64,000 bases of DNA from Solimonas sp. K1W22B-7 (GTDB taxonomy: Bacteria; Pseudomonadota; Gammaproteobacteria; Nevskiales; Nevskiaceae), in NCBI RefSeq assembly GCF_003428335.1, contig NZ_CP031704.1, positions 744,001 through 808,000 of the forward strand, written 5' to 3'. A model generated the notes under the pieces. The model made no database searches. It saw only the letters and a program-made list of their open reading frames with translations, and was not told the DNA's origin. This document shows, one piece after another, positions 49,107-57,812 of the stretch (position 1 is its first letter; every line of letters starts with the position of its first letter). Both the position numbers and the translations under genes were made by a program.

Positions 49107-50954
49107 TCAAAGGCCAAGCAGATTTCCATCGCTGACGAGGCTACTTCTCTTTTGCACTTTGCTAAGAGCTGACGTGTATTTTCTTGCGAAGAGGACCGCT
49201 GCTGCTTGGGCTATCGCACTAGATGCCACATCCGTCGAAGCATCGGCTGCTTTAAGTAGCTCGCCAAGCGTTGATATGTGAAAGCCATCAATGCCGCGGC
49301 GCCCTTTTTCGACTACCAGTAGAGCGAGGCTAAATTCTGACATCCCCAAATCAAGAACAGAGTTCGCCATGTTGAACAATCTAGTGTAGCTCTCGGCCAT
49401 ATCAGCCGATTTTTCAAATCTAGGGCCTTGATATTCTGAGTAGGTTGATTGGCGTCCGGAGCTTGAGCCCTTTACTCGAGAGACCTTGGCTTTGACTGTT
49501 TGATCGAGGAAGAGACTTAAGACGCTGTCAGGTATATGTAGGTTGTGCGAAAGATCAAAGTTTTGCTCCCCGAATACTGCTCTAACGGTAGGTAGTAGGT
49601 AGTACTCAGCATGCGCATAGTAGTCGAGGTCTTCTAAGAAAAAGAGTGTGTTATTAAAAGTTGAATAGTGTTGATGACTTTGCCAGCAACTTTTGTAAAA
49701 AATGCTTTTCTCATTTGAGCCCAGAAATCTGACAAAAGAGGCAGTGAAAAATTCCTGAACCGATTTATGAACAAAGCGGTACTCGTTGAATCCGTCCTCA
49801 ATAATAAGATTGGTTATTCCGCTAAGTTCATCGAGAATTCTGTCGCTTAGCTTTTCGTCTTCGTTTACATATAACAGGGCTTTGCTCAGGCCCTCGGTTA
49901 AGTGCAATCGAGTAAAGCTTGACCCGCGCATTTTCTGCGTAAAGAAGCATAGGCCTTCGAATACCTGACGATATATTCGCCGATTGTCATTCCAGTGACG
50001 CGTCCGGTTTACGCGGCCCTTTAGATTGTCATGACGAAAGAAAATGGTCTCAAAGATGTTCTCGTAGAATTGGGAGAGAGTGGAGGGTATCTCTTCTCCC
50101 AGGTTGTAGCTGATGCAGAAAAGAACAACCAGAATAGGGGATTTAAGCACCGAGTCTGACTGTTTGTGCAGATGGGTTCTGGATAAGGCTTGGATGAGTT
50201 CATCTGCCTTCTGCGTGTCAGATGCTGTTTTCTTTATAATTGAAAAAATCTGGTCTTCATTGAGTTCGCAAACCTCATAGATGTGCCCCTGAGTGACGGA
50301 GTCGAGCTCCGTATCTGGTCGTGTTGTCACGACAAGGTTGCAGTTATATTTTGCGATTATCTTTCTGATTTCTTCAACGAGCTCTTCGCGAAATTGAGTG
50401 GGGGTTTCGTCGAAGGCATCTAAGTAGACCTTGACCTCGCTATCTTTGAGCACAATTTGCACGGTCTCTTCATCGATAGTGAGGCCGCTGCGTGTGAGTT
50501 TCTCTGCGATCTGTGATTCGAGGGTTCCCCCCTTGTAGTTCTTTAATTCATAGAACAAGGGAAAGCGATTGTTCTTTATTGCATTATTCGCAATAAGCTT
50601 GCGGAGCAAAGTCGATTTTCCTTGCCCAGCCAAGCCCTTTATAAAGACGGTCCTTTCCTCTAAATCCAGAGTTACATCATCTGTGACCAGCACGCTAAAG
50701 CTTTTTATACCGCGCAAGTTCAATGGCACATAAATGTCATTGATGAATATTGTCTCGTTTGGCGAGGCGAGGGTTTTTACACTTAAGAGATCGACGCAGT
50801 ACTTTATGTACTGCTTTCGGAATGTCTGACTTTTTGAATTGTCTGTGCGATTTAGCTGGTACTTGCTGGAGATAAAGTCGTAGGCCTTCTCAATGGATTT
50901 TTCAATGGCTGCTGTTACAGCAGCGCTCTTAGCAATGGCGACAAGGCTTTCCAT
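49107..50954 (-). CDS. NACHT-domain STAND NTPase (bacterial NLR-like)
   Basis: Signal-transducing NTPase of 615 residues. N-terminal helical region (1-90), then NACHT ATPase with Walker A GLAGQGKST (107-115), Walker B VYLDAFDE (176-183, with the extra acidic residue typical of NACHT) and NLVVTTRPDTE (sensor). A helical/winged-helix region follows, with FVHKSVQEFFTASFV, the usual NACHT helical motif. The C-terminal 200 residues are short and lack leucine-rich or other sensor repeats. No enzymatic effector domain is visible. Proteins of this kind defend bacteria against phages. Low GC. It sits directly behind the nrdB terminator on the same strand, so it should use its own promoter. Confidence 0.85.
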   Translation of the reverse strand: MESLVAIAKSAAVTAAIEKSIEKAYDFISSKYQLNRTDNSKSQTFRKQYIKYCVDLLSVKTLASPNETIFINDIYVPLNLRGIKSFSVLVTDDVTLDLEERTVFIKGLAGQGKSTLLRKLIANNAIKNNRFPLFYELKNYKGGTLESQIAEKLTRSGLTIDEETVQIVLKDSEVKVYLDAFDETPTQFREELVEEIRKIIAKYNCNLVVTTRPDTELDSVTQGHIYEVCELNEDQIFSIIKKTASDTQKADELIQALSRTHLHKQSDSVLKSPILVVLFCISYNLGEEIPSTLSQFYENIFETIFFRHDNLKGRVNRTRHWNDNRRIYRQVFEGLCFFTQKMRGSSFTRLHLTEGLSKALLYVNEDEKLSDRILDELSGITNLIIEDGFNEYRFVHKSVQEFFTASFVRFLGSNEKSIFYKSCWQSHQHYSTFNNTLFFLEDLDYYAHAEYYLLPTVRAVFGEQNFDLSHNLHIPDSVLSLFLDQTVKAKVSRVKGSSSGRQSTYSEYQGPRFEKSADMAESYTRLFNMANSVLDLGMSEFSLALLVVEKGRRGIDGFHISTLGELLKAADASTDVASSAIAQAAAVLFARKYTSALSKVQKRSSLVSDGNLLGL

Positions 50955-50979
50955 TTTGTCTCTGCAAGCGAGTTAATAG

Positions 50980-51008
50980 AAAAAAGGCCGGAGTAATTTA
51001 CTCCGGCC
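50980..51008 (-). terminator. Terminator of nrdB (GGCCGGAGT-type palindrome)
   Basis: Nearly perfect palindrome GGCCGGAGTAA/TTTACTCCGGCC followed on the minus strand by six T residues (A-run at 50980-50985). The stem matches the hairpin at 18093 in its outer bases. Confidence 0.85.
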
Positions 51009-51049
51009 CTTCGTTACTTCACGTCACCTGTTCTAGTGGCGCCTAACCA

Positions 51050-52288
51050 TCAATCCCAGCTCAACGCCCCACCCGTCTGATACTCCGTAACCCGGGTCTC
51101 GAAGAAGTTCTTCTCCTTCTTCAGATCCAGCACCTCGCTCATCCAGGGGAAGGGGTTCTCGCAGGCCGGGTAGATGGCCTTGAGGCCGATCTGGGCGCAG
51201 CGGCGGTTGGCGATGAACTTCATGTACTCGTTGAACATGGCGGCGTTCAGGCCGAGCACGCCGCGGGGCATGGTGTCGTGGGCGTAGGCGATCTCGAGCT
51301 CGGTGGCTTCGATGATCATCTTGCGCGCCTGCTCCTGGAACTCGGCGGTCCACAGGTGCGGGTTTTCGATCTTGATCTGGTTGATCACGTCGATGCCGAA
51401 GTTCATGTGCATGGCTTCGTCACGCATGATGTACTGGATCTGCTCCGATACACCCACCATCTTGTTGCGGCGCCCGAAGCTGAGCAGCTGCACGAAGCCC
51501 ACGTAGAAGAAGATGCCTTCGAACACCACGTAGAAGGCGATCATGTCGCGCAGGAAGCGCTGGTCGGTTTCCGGCGTGCCGGTGTGGAATTCCTGATCGG
51601 CCAGGGACTGGGTGTACGGCAGGGCCCAGGCGGCCTTGTCGTGGATGCTCGGCACTTCGCGGTACATGTTGAAGACTTCGGCTTCGTCCAGGCCGAGGCT
51701 TTCGATGCAGTACTGGTAGGCGTGCGTGTGGATCGCTTCCTCGAAGGCCTGGCGCAGCAGGTACTGGCGGCACTCGGGGTTGGTCAGGTGGCGGTACACG
51801 GCCAGCACCAGGTTGTTGGCAACCAGGGAGTCGGCGGTGCTGAAGAAGCCGAGCGAGCGCTTGATGATCATGCGCTCGTCTTCGGTCAGGCCGTTGGGAT
51901 CCTGCCAGAGCGCGATGTCGGCGCTCATGTTGATCTCCTGCGGCATCCAGTGGTTGTTGCAGGCGTCCAGGTACTTCTTCCAGGCCCATTCGTACTTGAA
52001 GGGCACCAGCTGGTTGAGGTCGGCGCGGCAGTTGATGATCTTCTTGTCGTCCACCTGGATGCGGCGGGCGCCCATCTGCAGGTCTTCCAGGCCGGTGGCG
52101 CCGGCTTCGATCTGCGCCTGGGTCGGCTGCAGCCTGAAGTCGCTGGCGGCGGGGATCGGCGGCACCGGGGTGGGGTGGGTGTCGGCCACGGCGCCCATCA
52201 GGATGGCCGTGTGCGCGGCGCGCGGCGCGGCCTGGGGGGCGGCGGGTTTCGGGGTGGCGATGGTCGGTTCGTCGTCCCAGCTCAGCAT
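51050..52288 (-). CDS. nrdB: Ribonucleoside-diphosphate reductase, beta subunit (class Ia)
   Basis: Radical-generating subunit of aerobic ribonucleotide reductase, 412 residues; it makes deoxynucleotides together with NrdA. Di-iron ligands are visible as Asp153 (STADSL), Glu184 and His187 (EEAIHTHAY), with the radical tyrosine at Tyr191, i.e. a class Ia and not a tyrosine-free Ic enzyme. The second EGIFFY...EAMH set lies in the C-terminal half. The C-terminus ends GGALSWD, the tail that binds NrdA. The N-terminus has about 65 extra residues, Ala/Pro-rich. nrdA is not within the window, which is notable because the two are usually adjacent. Upstream are NrdR-like boxes and a DnaA box. Confidence 0.95.
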   Translation of the reverse strand: MLSWDDEPTIATPKPAAPQAAPRAAHTAILMGAVADTHPTPVPPIPAASDFRLQPTQAQIEAGATGLEDLQMGARRIQVDDKKIINCRADLNQLVPFKYEWAWKKYLDACNNHWMPQEINMSADIALWQDPNGLTEDERMIIKRSLGFFSTADSLVANNLVLAVYRHLTNPECRQYLLRQAFEEAIHTHAYQYCIESLGLDEAEVFNMYREVPSIHDKAAWALPYTQSLADQEFHTGTPETDQRFLRDMIAFYVVFEGIFFYVGFVQLLSFGRRNKMVGVSEQIQYIMRDEAMHMNFGIDVINQIKIENPHLWTAEFQEQARKMIIEATELEIAYAHDTMPRGVLGLNAAMFNEYMKFIANRRCAQIGLKAIYPACENPFPWMSEVLDLKKEKNFFETRVTEYQTGGALSWD

Positions 52289-52481
52289 GGCATGTGCTCC
52301 TTGTTACTCCGGGCGATCGGGCCCGGGTGCGTGTCTGTTCGTCGCGCTATGGCTGCGTCCTGCGGGTCTTTTTTGACCCTCTCCCCGGGGCTGCATTCCG
52401 GCATGGTTTGATGCCACGCGAAATCCGCAACGCCCAGGGGAAGAGATTGCTCTTCGGCAGGGGCGTAGTCAAGGGCAAAAT

Positions 52482-52528
52482 ACAACTGCTAGTGGGTACT
52501 TTATGTCCGCGCCCCACTATGTAGTAAA
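52482..52528 (-). promoter_or_regulatory. nrdB promoter with two NrdR-like boxes
   Basis: ACAACTGCTAGTGGGT (52482-52497) and CCCACTATGTAGTAAA (52513-52528) resemble NrdR boxes (CwAtATaTwG core) and are about 31-32 bases apart, three helical turns as NrdR requires. TTTACT (52523-52528, minus strand) and CATAAA (52500-52505) form a 17-base-spaced promoter lying between them. Confidence 0.6.
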
Positions 52529-52572
52529 CCGCGGACAGTTTATGCCCCGCTTATGAGCGGGTTTTGCAGGGC

Positions 52573-52581
52573 TTATGCACA
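52573..52581 (+). promoter_or_regulatory. DnaA box
   Basis: TTATGCACA fits the TTATNCACA consensus and lies about 45 bases upstream of the nrdB NrdR boxes. DnaA control of nrd genes is known in Escherichia coli. Confidence 0.45.
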
Positions 52582-52724
52582 GCTTTCGGGCAGGGTTGTG
52601 CAGGGCTGGGGCGGGAACGGGCCCTGGGTGGATTCTGGATGGGATTTCGGGGCGGATTTCGGTGGATTTCGGGCGGCCGGGTGGGGTGGGGCCGTTGATC
52701 GGGGTGCCGCAGGATTATTCAATT

Positions 52725-52843
52725 ATTTATCACATTCTGAGCCGGGGGCTCCCTACCAAGGCTTTGACAGGCTCAGCGAGAGCCCCCTCTCTCCCGGCCT
52801 CTCTCCCACAAGGGGAGAGAGGAGCAAGGCGAGTGTGATAAAT
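52725..52843. repeat. Repeat block bounded by ATTTATCACA inverted ends
   Basis: ATTTATCACA (52725-52734) and TGTGATAAAT (52834-52843) flank about 100 bases containing a TTTGACAGGCTCAGCGAGAG repeat and a CTCTCTCCCACAAGGGGAGA hairpin. The arrangement looks like a small non-coding insertion. The rest of 52289-52954 holds no gene. Confidence 0.5.
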
Positions 52844-52954
52844 GATCAAACAGTATTGATCTCTTCTGTGGGAGGGGGTGGCTACAAGCAGGCGTGGCGT
52901 GGTCTTCGCTTTTTTTTTCGCCGAATAGGTACAGTCATTCTCAGGAGGCCTTAC

Positions 52955-53188
52955 ATGCGCACTATCGACTACACGATTGCACGGCGGCATCTTGCGGAGA
53001 CCATGGACCGGGTCAACGCTGATCGCGCGCCAGTATTGGTAACGCGCCAGAACGGCGAGCCGGTAGTCATGATGTCCCTGGCCGACTACAACGCGCTGGA
53101 GGAGACGGCCTACCTCCTACGCTCGCCGGCGAATGCCGAGCGTCTGTTGAAGTCGGTCAACAGACTGCGAACGGGCCGCAGAATCTGA
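52955..53188 (+). CDS. Phd/YefM-family antitoxin, solitary
   Basis: Antitoxin-like DNA-binding protein of 77 residues: [50 protein letters not shown] is a textbook Phd/YefM fold, closest to YefM, which neutralises the RNase YoeB. CAGGAGG at 52942-52948 fixes the ATG at 52955; the frame is open far upstream through repeat DNA, which is rejected. No YoeB-like toxin gene follows (the next 460 bases have no candidate), so the gene is an orphan or its toxin was lost. Confidence 0.85.
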   Translation: MRTIDYTIARRHLAETMDRVNADRAPVLVTRQNGEPVVMMSLADYNALEETAYLLRSPANAERLLKSVNRLRTGRRI

Positions 53189-53372
53189 AGCGTCCTGATT
53201 GAAGTCGAGCAAGCGTGCCGGTAGCACTGCAATGACACGTCAGCACTTCGCTTCACGATCGCCGCCGCGCTTGTAAGCATTCTCCGCGACGCACTGCAGC
53301 ATGAAAAATGACGCTTGCTGCATTGCGGTATGTCATTGATTCAACAAGAGCGCCGCAAGGGCGTCTCCATCA

Positions 53373-53411
53373 CTACCCATCGCGCGTAGAGAAAACTACC
53401 CATTCGTGTAG
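53373..53411. promoter_or_regulatory. Two CTACCCAT...GTAG sites, possible NarL/FixJ-type regulator boxes
   Basis: CTACCCATCGCGCGTAG (53373-53389) and CTACCCATTCGTGTAG (53396-53411) each contain a TACCCAT heptamer (the NarL-type TACYYMT pattern) and lie 23 bases apart upstream of the RND cluster. Apart from these and the short ORF at 53512, the region 53189-53653 is empty. Confidence 0.35.
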
Positions 53412-53511
53412 TGCGGCCATTTCCCCCCGGCCGTAGTTTCACCACCACGCAGCAAGGACCCGGCGCGCTGAGGCGACGCGGGGCCTACACAAACATAACG
53501 AGGAGAAAAAG

Positions 53512-53607
53512 GTGAACGACACCTTGCTTGGTGCCTGGCCCCCGGAGCGGTGCGCATCCGCAGTTCTCCGCCTGCCGCACTGCGGCGCTCTCCCGAACGA
53601 CCCGTAA
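53512..53607 (+). CDS. Possible leader peptide (31 aa)
   Basis: GTG start preceded by an excellent ribosome site (GAGGAG, 53500-53505). The frame gives VNDTLLGAWPPERCASAVL... and stops at 53607, 46 bases before the RND gene, which itself lacks a strong ribosome site. It could couple translation into the cluster. No similarity recognised; it may be fortuitous. Confidence 0.3.
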   Translation: MNDTLLGAWPPERCASAVLRLPHCGALPNDP

Positions 53608-53653
53608 CGGCGCCGCCGGCCACCACCGGCGTCCCGTTATCCACGGAGCACCC

Positions 53654-56107
53654 ATGGACAACCTGCGTTTCCGCATCGCCAAGGCCGTCATCCGCCACAG
53701 CCGGATCTCCTGGGCGATCTTCATCGCCATCACCGCCTTCTTCGCGGTGGGCCTGCGCCATGTGGAGCTGAGGACGATCTTCTCCGACCTGCTGCCCAAG
53801 GACGATCCCTTCGTCCAGGTCTACAAGGATCATCCCAACTTCGGCAATCCGCTGACCGTCACGCTGATGGTCAAGCGCAAGAACGGCGACATCTACAACC
53901 CGGAAACGCTGCAGAAGGTCTGGGACCTGACGCGCAACATCGACCTTGCCCCGGGCGTGGACCACGACCAGATCCTCTCGATCTCCACCGAGAAGGCGCG
54001 CTACGCCGAGGCCACGCCTTTCGGCATCGACGTCAAGCCGCTGATGGAAGACCACGTGCCGAAGACGGCCGCGGAAATCGCGGAGTTCAAGGCGCGCGTC
54101 GACAAGAGCCCGGCGGCACGCAACTTCCTGATTTCCGCCGACGCCTCCGGCACGCTGATCAACGCCACCTTCATCGAGCAGCGCCTCGACTACGGCGAGG
54201 TCTTCAAGTACACGCAGGACCTGGTGGCCAAGGCACGCGACGCCGACCACGAAATCTACATGGCCGGCCAGCCGGCACTCACCGGCTGGGTCTACCAGTA
54301 CCAGAAGCAGATGGTCTGGATCGCGGCGATCACCATCGGCGCGCTGATCTTGTCGCTGGTGCTGTACATGCGCAACATCGTCGGCGTGGTCACGCCCATC
54401 GTCACCAGCGCGGTGGCGGCGGTCTGGGGCTTCGGCTTCGTCGGCTGGCTCAAGTCGCCCATCGAGCCGCTGCTGATGGTGGTGCCGCTGCTGCTGGTGG
54501 CGCGCTCGTTCTCGCACTGCGTGCAGTTCACCGAGCGCTACTACGAGATCTACGCCCACATCAGGGACCGCAAGAAGGCCGCCGAGATCACCATGGGCGT
54601 GATGATGGCGCCGTCGGTGCTGGGCATCTTCACCGACATCGTCGGCATCTTCCTCATCGCCATCGCGCCGATCCCGGCGATGGAACGCTTCGCCCTGTTC
54701 TGCGGCTTCTGGGCCATCTGGCTGATCCCCACCGGCGTGATCCTGATCTCGCTGCTGCTGGCGGCGCTGCCGGCGCCGAAGAACGTCGAGAAGCTGATCG
54801 GCCAGGGCAAGGTCGGCGGCGTGCACAAGGCGCTCACCAGCTCGCTGCACGGCATCGCCCACATCACCCACGGCAAGGCGGCGCGCGTCACCACCGTCAT
54901 CGTGCTGATCGGCGCGATCGCGGCCACCTGGACCGGCCTGATGATCAAGATCGGCAACCCGGTGGAAGGCAGCAACCTGCTGTGGCCGGTGTCGGAATAC
55001 AACCAGGCGGTGTCCAGCATCAACAGCAACTTCCCCGGCGTGAACACGCTGGAGATCGTGTTCGAGGCCAAGGACCAGAAGAACCCCAACCGCACGATGC
55101 ACCACGCCGACACCATGCTGACCATGCAGCGCATGCAGGCATTGATCGAGCGCGGCGACGCACCGCCGCGCGCCACGCTGTCCTTCGCCGACTACCTGAT
55201 GGAGGGCAACCGCCTGTTCAGCGGCGGCAATCCCAAGTGGCTGCCGCTGGACCCGGTGGACGGCGCCGTCAGCGCCGCGGCCGGCGCGGTGATGGTGGGC
55301 AGCAGCCCCAAGGCCTATTCCAACGTGGTGGACTTCGAGCAGCAGAACGGCACGGTGTCGCTCTGGTACAAGGACAACAAGCAGGGCACGGTGGACGCGG
55401 CGCTGGCCTCGGCCAAGGCCGCGCTGGCCGAGGTGGGCGCCGACCACAAGACCTTCACGGTGCGCCTGGGCACCGGCACCATCGCGCTGCAGCAGGCGAT
55501 GAACGACGTGGTGCACCGCTACCACTGGCTGATCATGGGCTGCCTCAACCTGGTGATCTTCCTCGGCACCAGCCTGGCCTACCGCTCGGCGGTGGCGGGC
55601 ATCATCCTGCTGGTGCCGGTCAACCTGTCCAACTTCGTGATGATGGCGGCCATGCACCTGATGGGCATCGGCCTGGACATCAACTCCCTGCTGGTGGCCT
55701 GCGTCGGTGTCGGCGTCGGCATCGACTACGGCATCTACCTGCTTTCGCGCATCTGCGAGGAATACCATGCGCATGAAGGCGACTGGGGCCGCACCAACGT
55801 GGCGGCGCTGACCACCACCGGCAAGGCGATCATGTTCACCGCCTCGATCATGGTGGTGGGCATCCTGCCCTGGTACTTCCTGTCGGGCCTGAAGTTCATG
55901 GCCGACATGGGCCTGCTGCTGGTGCTGATCATGCTGATCAACATGGTGCTGGCGCTGGTGGTACTGCCGCTGATCGTCTGGCTGGTGAAGCCCAGCTTCG
56001 TCAAGCGCACCGACCTGCTGGTGGGCGAGGGCGCCGATCTGTCGGCCTACACCACGCAGGATTCGCCCAAGCCTGCCGCACCGCTGTCGCAGCCGGTGCG
56101 CGTATGA
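53654..56107 (+). CDS. RND-superfamily exporter (MMPL/HAE-type)
   Basis: Inner-membrane proton-driven transporter of 817 residues with the duplicated RND layout. Each half has one helix (WAIFIAITAFFAVGL; VTTVIVLIGAIAATWTGL), a large periplasmic loop and five further helices. SPIEPLLMVVPLLLVARSFSHCVQF and GLDINSLLVACVGVGVGIDYGIYLL are the paired helix-4-like motifs, the latter with the conserved acidic residue. This branch (predicted exporters of the RND superfamily) handles lipids or other hydrophobic molecules rather than drugs. It heads a co-directional cluster with DUF1329, YCF48 and DUF1302 genes, which recur together in several genera. Confidence 0.85.
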   Translation: MDNLRFRIAKAVIRHSRISWAIFIAITAFFAVGLRHVELRTIFSDLLPKDDPFVQVYKDHPNFGNPLTVTLMVKRKNGDIYNPETLQKVWDLTRNIDLAPGVDHDQILSISTEKARYAEATPFGIDVKPLMEDHVPKTAAEIAEFKARVDKSPAARNFLISADASGTLINATFIEQRLDYGEVFKYTQDLVAKARDADHEIYMAGQPALTGWVYQYQKQMVWIAAITIGALILSLVLYMRNIVGVVTPIVTSAVAAVWGFGFVGWLKSPIEPLLMVVPLLLVARSFSHCVQFTERYYEIYAHIRDRKKAAEITMGVMMAPSVLGIFTDIVGIFLIAIAPIPAMERFALFCGFWAIWLIPTGVILISLLLAALPAPKNVEKLIGQGKVGGVHKALTSSLHGIAHITHGKAARVTTVIVLIGAIAATWTGLMIKIGNPVEGSNLLWPVSEYNQAVSSINSNFPGVNTLEIVFEAKDQKNPNRTMHHADTMLTMQRMQALIERGDAPPRATLSFADYLMEGNRLFSGGNPKWLPLDPVDGAVSAAAGAVMVGSSPKAYSNVVDFEQQNGTVSLWYKDNKQGTVDAALASAKAALAEVGADHKTFTVRLGTGTIALQQAMNDVVHRYHWLIMGCLNLVIFLGTSLAYRSAVAGIILLVPVNLSNFVMMAAMHLMGIGLDINSLLVACVGVGVGIDYGIYLLSRICEEYHAHEGDWGRTNVAALTTTGKAIMFTASIMVVGILPWYFLSGLKFMADMGLLLVLIMLINMVLALVVLPLIVWLVKPSFVKRTDLLVGEGADLSAYTTQDSPKPAAPLSQPVRV

Positions 56108-56216
56108 AGCACCTCCATCATTTTACCCACGAGACGGCGCAGACCCGCGCCGCCGGTAGTACGCGAGCCCAGCCCGCCGCACGCGATTCGTCAACAGCGA
56201 ACGAGGAGATTTGAAG

Positions 56217-57626
56217 ATGACTTTCCGTATCAAGAAATACGACTTCGACTACGGCCGCCGCATGCTGTTGCAGAAGTCCGCCGTGGGCGCCGCTGCCGGC
56301 GTGCTCGCGCCGCTGTGGCCGACGATCGCCGACTCGGCCGACAACACCGCCAAGGCCTACCCCGAGGAACTGCTGCACATCGAGGCCTACACCAAGGGCA
56401 AGATCAAGCCCGGCGACGTCGTCACCAAGGACAACGTCGAGGCGGTGAAGGACCTGCTGGACCCGGTGGCCTACATGCACGTCAAGACCATGGGCCGGCG
56501 CATCCACATCGTCGAGTCCACCAAGGATGTGACCAAGCTCTACCCGCATGCCTACCTGCAGGGCACGCTGCGCAACAAGGGCAAGGCCAAGATGGGCGCC
56601 GACGGCAACGTCTACGACCAGGCCGGCAATCCCTGGGGCGCGGGCATGCCCTTCCCGGACCCGAAGAACGGCATCGAGGCCACCGCCAACCTGACGCTGA
56701 GCTGGGGCCGCCACGACTACTCGCAGTACGCCGTGCGCGACTGGGACATCGCCCCGGACGGCAGCCTGGCCTACCAGTACGACTTCGTCTGGGCCGAGCT
56801 GAACACCACCGCGCGCAACGACGACAAGGTCTGGAACGGCAAGAAGGACCTGCTGCGCTACCAGTCGGTCTGGTTCACGGCGCCCAACGACACCGCCGGC
56901 AGCTCCTTCCTCAACATCTGGAGCTACGACCAGCGCAAGTTCCCGGAGCTGTACGGCTACCTGCCGGCGTTCCGCCGCGTGCGCCAGTTCCCCACCAACC
57001 AGCGCTTCGAGCCGCTGGTGCCGGGCATCACCCTGTTCCTGTCCGACGCCTGGGCCGCCGGCGACCCGATGGGCACCTGGGGCAACTACAAGATCGTCGA
57101 GCGCAAGCCGATGCTGGGAGTGATCGGCAGCCGCAACTTCATGGGCGGCCGCGGCGGCACCATGAACAACTACGAGCGCCCGGTGCACGGCGGCCCCAAG
57201 GGCCAGACCTTCCACGACGTGTGGATGGAACTGGTGCCGGAATGCCTGGTGGTCGACGCCGAGCCCACCGGCTACCCGCGCGCGCCGGTCGGCAAGAAGC
57301 GCACCTGGATCGACGTCCGCAACGGCATGTACGTGGCCTACAACACCTACGACCGCCGCGGCGAGATCTGGAAGACCTTCGAGCCGCACTACGCGCAGTA
57401 CTCCAACGAGAAGCTCACGGTGAAGGACGACAGCGGTCACCCGGCCTGGTCCTGGGTGGGCGTGCTCAGCCATGACCTGCAGGCCAACCGCATGAGCCGC
57501 TTCGTGCAGGCGCGCGAAGTCACCGGCGGCTACAAGAGCGGCTACGACGCCTCCGCGATGAAGGGCGAAGACGTCTACAACAAGTACCTCACGGTACAGG
57601 CCATCACCCGCCTGGGTACGGTCTGA
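56217..57626 (+). CDS. DUF1329 protein, Tat-exported, paralogue 1
   Basis: Exported protein of 469 residues. The N-terminus has GRRMLLQKSAVGAAAGVLAP, a twin-arginine signal. The body is DUF1329, an outer-membrane-lipoprotein-sorting-like (LolA/LolB-like) beta fold: AYPEELLHIEAYTKGKIKPGD, LSWGRHDYSQYAVRDWD, RFEPLVPGITLFLSDAW and TYDRRGEIWKTF are shared with the paralogue at 61019. GAGGAG lies eight bases before the ATG at 56217. It probably carries or accepts a hydrophobic molecule in the periplasm for the RND and DUF1302 proteins (inference). Confidence 0.85.
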   Translation: MTFRIKKYDFDYGRRMLLQKSAVGAAAGVLAPLWPTIADSADNTAKAYPEELLHIEAYTKGKIKPGDVVTKDNVEAVKDLLDPVAYMHVKTMGRRIHIVESTKDVTKLYPHAYLQGTLRNKGKAKMGADGNVYDQAGNPWGAGMPFPDPKNGIEATANLTLSWGRHDYSQYAVRDWDIAPDGSLAYQYDFVWAELNTTARNDDKVWNGKKDLLRYQSVWFTAPNDTAGSSFLNIWSYDQRKFPELYGYLPAFRRVRQFPTNQRFEPLVPGITLFLSDAWAAGDPMGTWGNYKIVERKPMLGVIGSRNFMGGRGGTMNNYERPVHGGPKGQTFHDVWMELVPECLVVDAEPTGYPRAPVGKKRTWIDVRNGMYVAYNTYDRRGEIWKTFEPHYAQYSNEKLTVKDDSGHPAWSWVGVLSHDLQANRMSRFVQAREVTGGYKSGYDASAMKGEDVYNKYLTVQAITRLGTV

Positions 57627-57668
57627 GCTAGTTGTGAAGCGTCCCTCCATTGTCACCGCTGTTCTTAG

Positions 57669-57790
57669 TCCCCTCTCCCGCTGGCGGGAGAGGGCTAGGG
57701 TGAGGGTGGAGCAGGACGAAGCCTTCGAGGCCTGGCTGGCGAAATCCGGCCTCCACCCTCACCCCACCCTCTCCCGCCAGCGGGAGAGGG
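57669..57790. repeat. Inverted pair of CCCCTCTCCC repeats
   Basis: Two hairpins, CCCTCTCCCGCTGGCGGGAG at the left and CCCTCTCCCGCCAGCGGGAG at the right, in opposite orientation about 60 bases apart, each next to CTAGGGTGAGGGTGGA or its complement. They fill the gap between the DUF1329 and YCF48 genes and could form a long stem. Confidence 0.7.
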
Positions 57791-57812
57791 ATACAAAAGA
57801 AAGGCCATCAGC

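Noticed and set aside
52553-52954. N-terminal extension of the solitary antitoxin by 134 residues
   Set aside because: The extension translates palindromic repeats and G-rich DNA; a strong ribosome site at 52942-52948 fixes the start at 52955.
53396-55774. A minus-strand open frame of 792 codons opposite the RND exporter
   Set aside because: His/Arg/Gln/Asp-rich shadow with no recognisable fold; the plus strand is a clear RND transporter.
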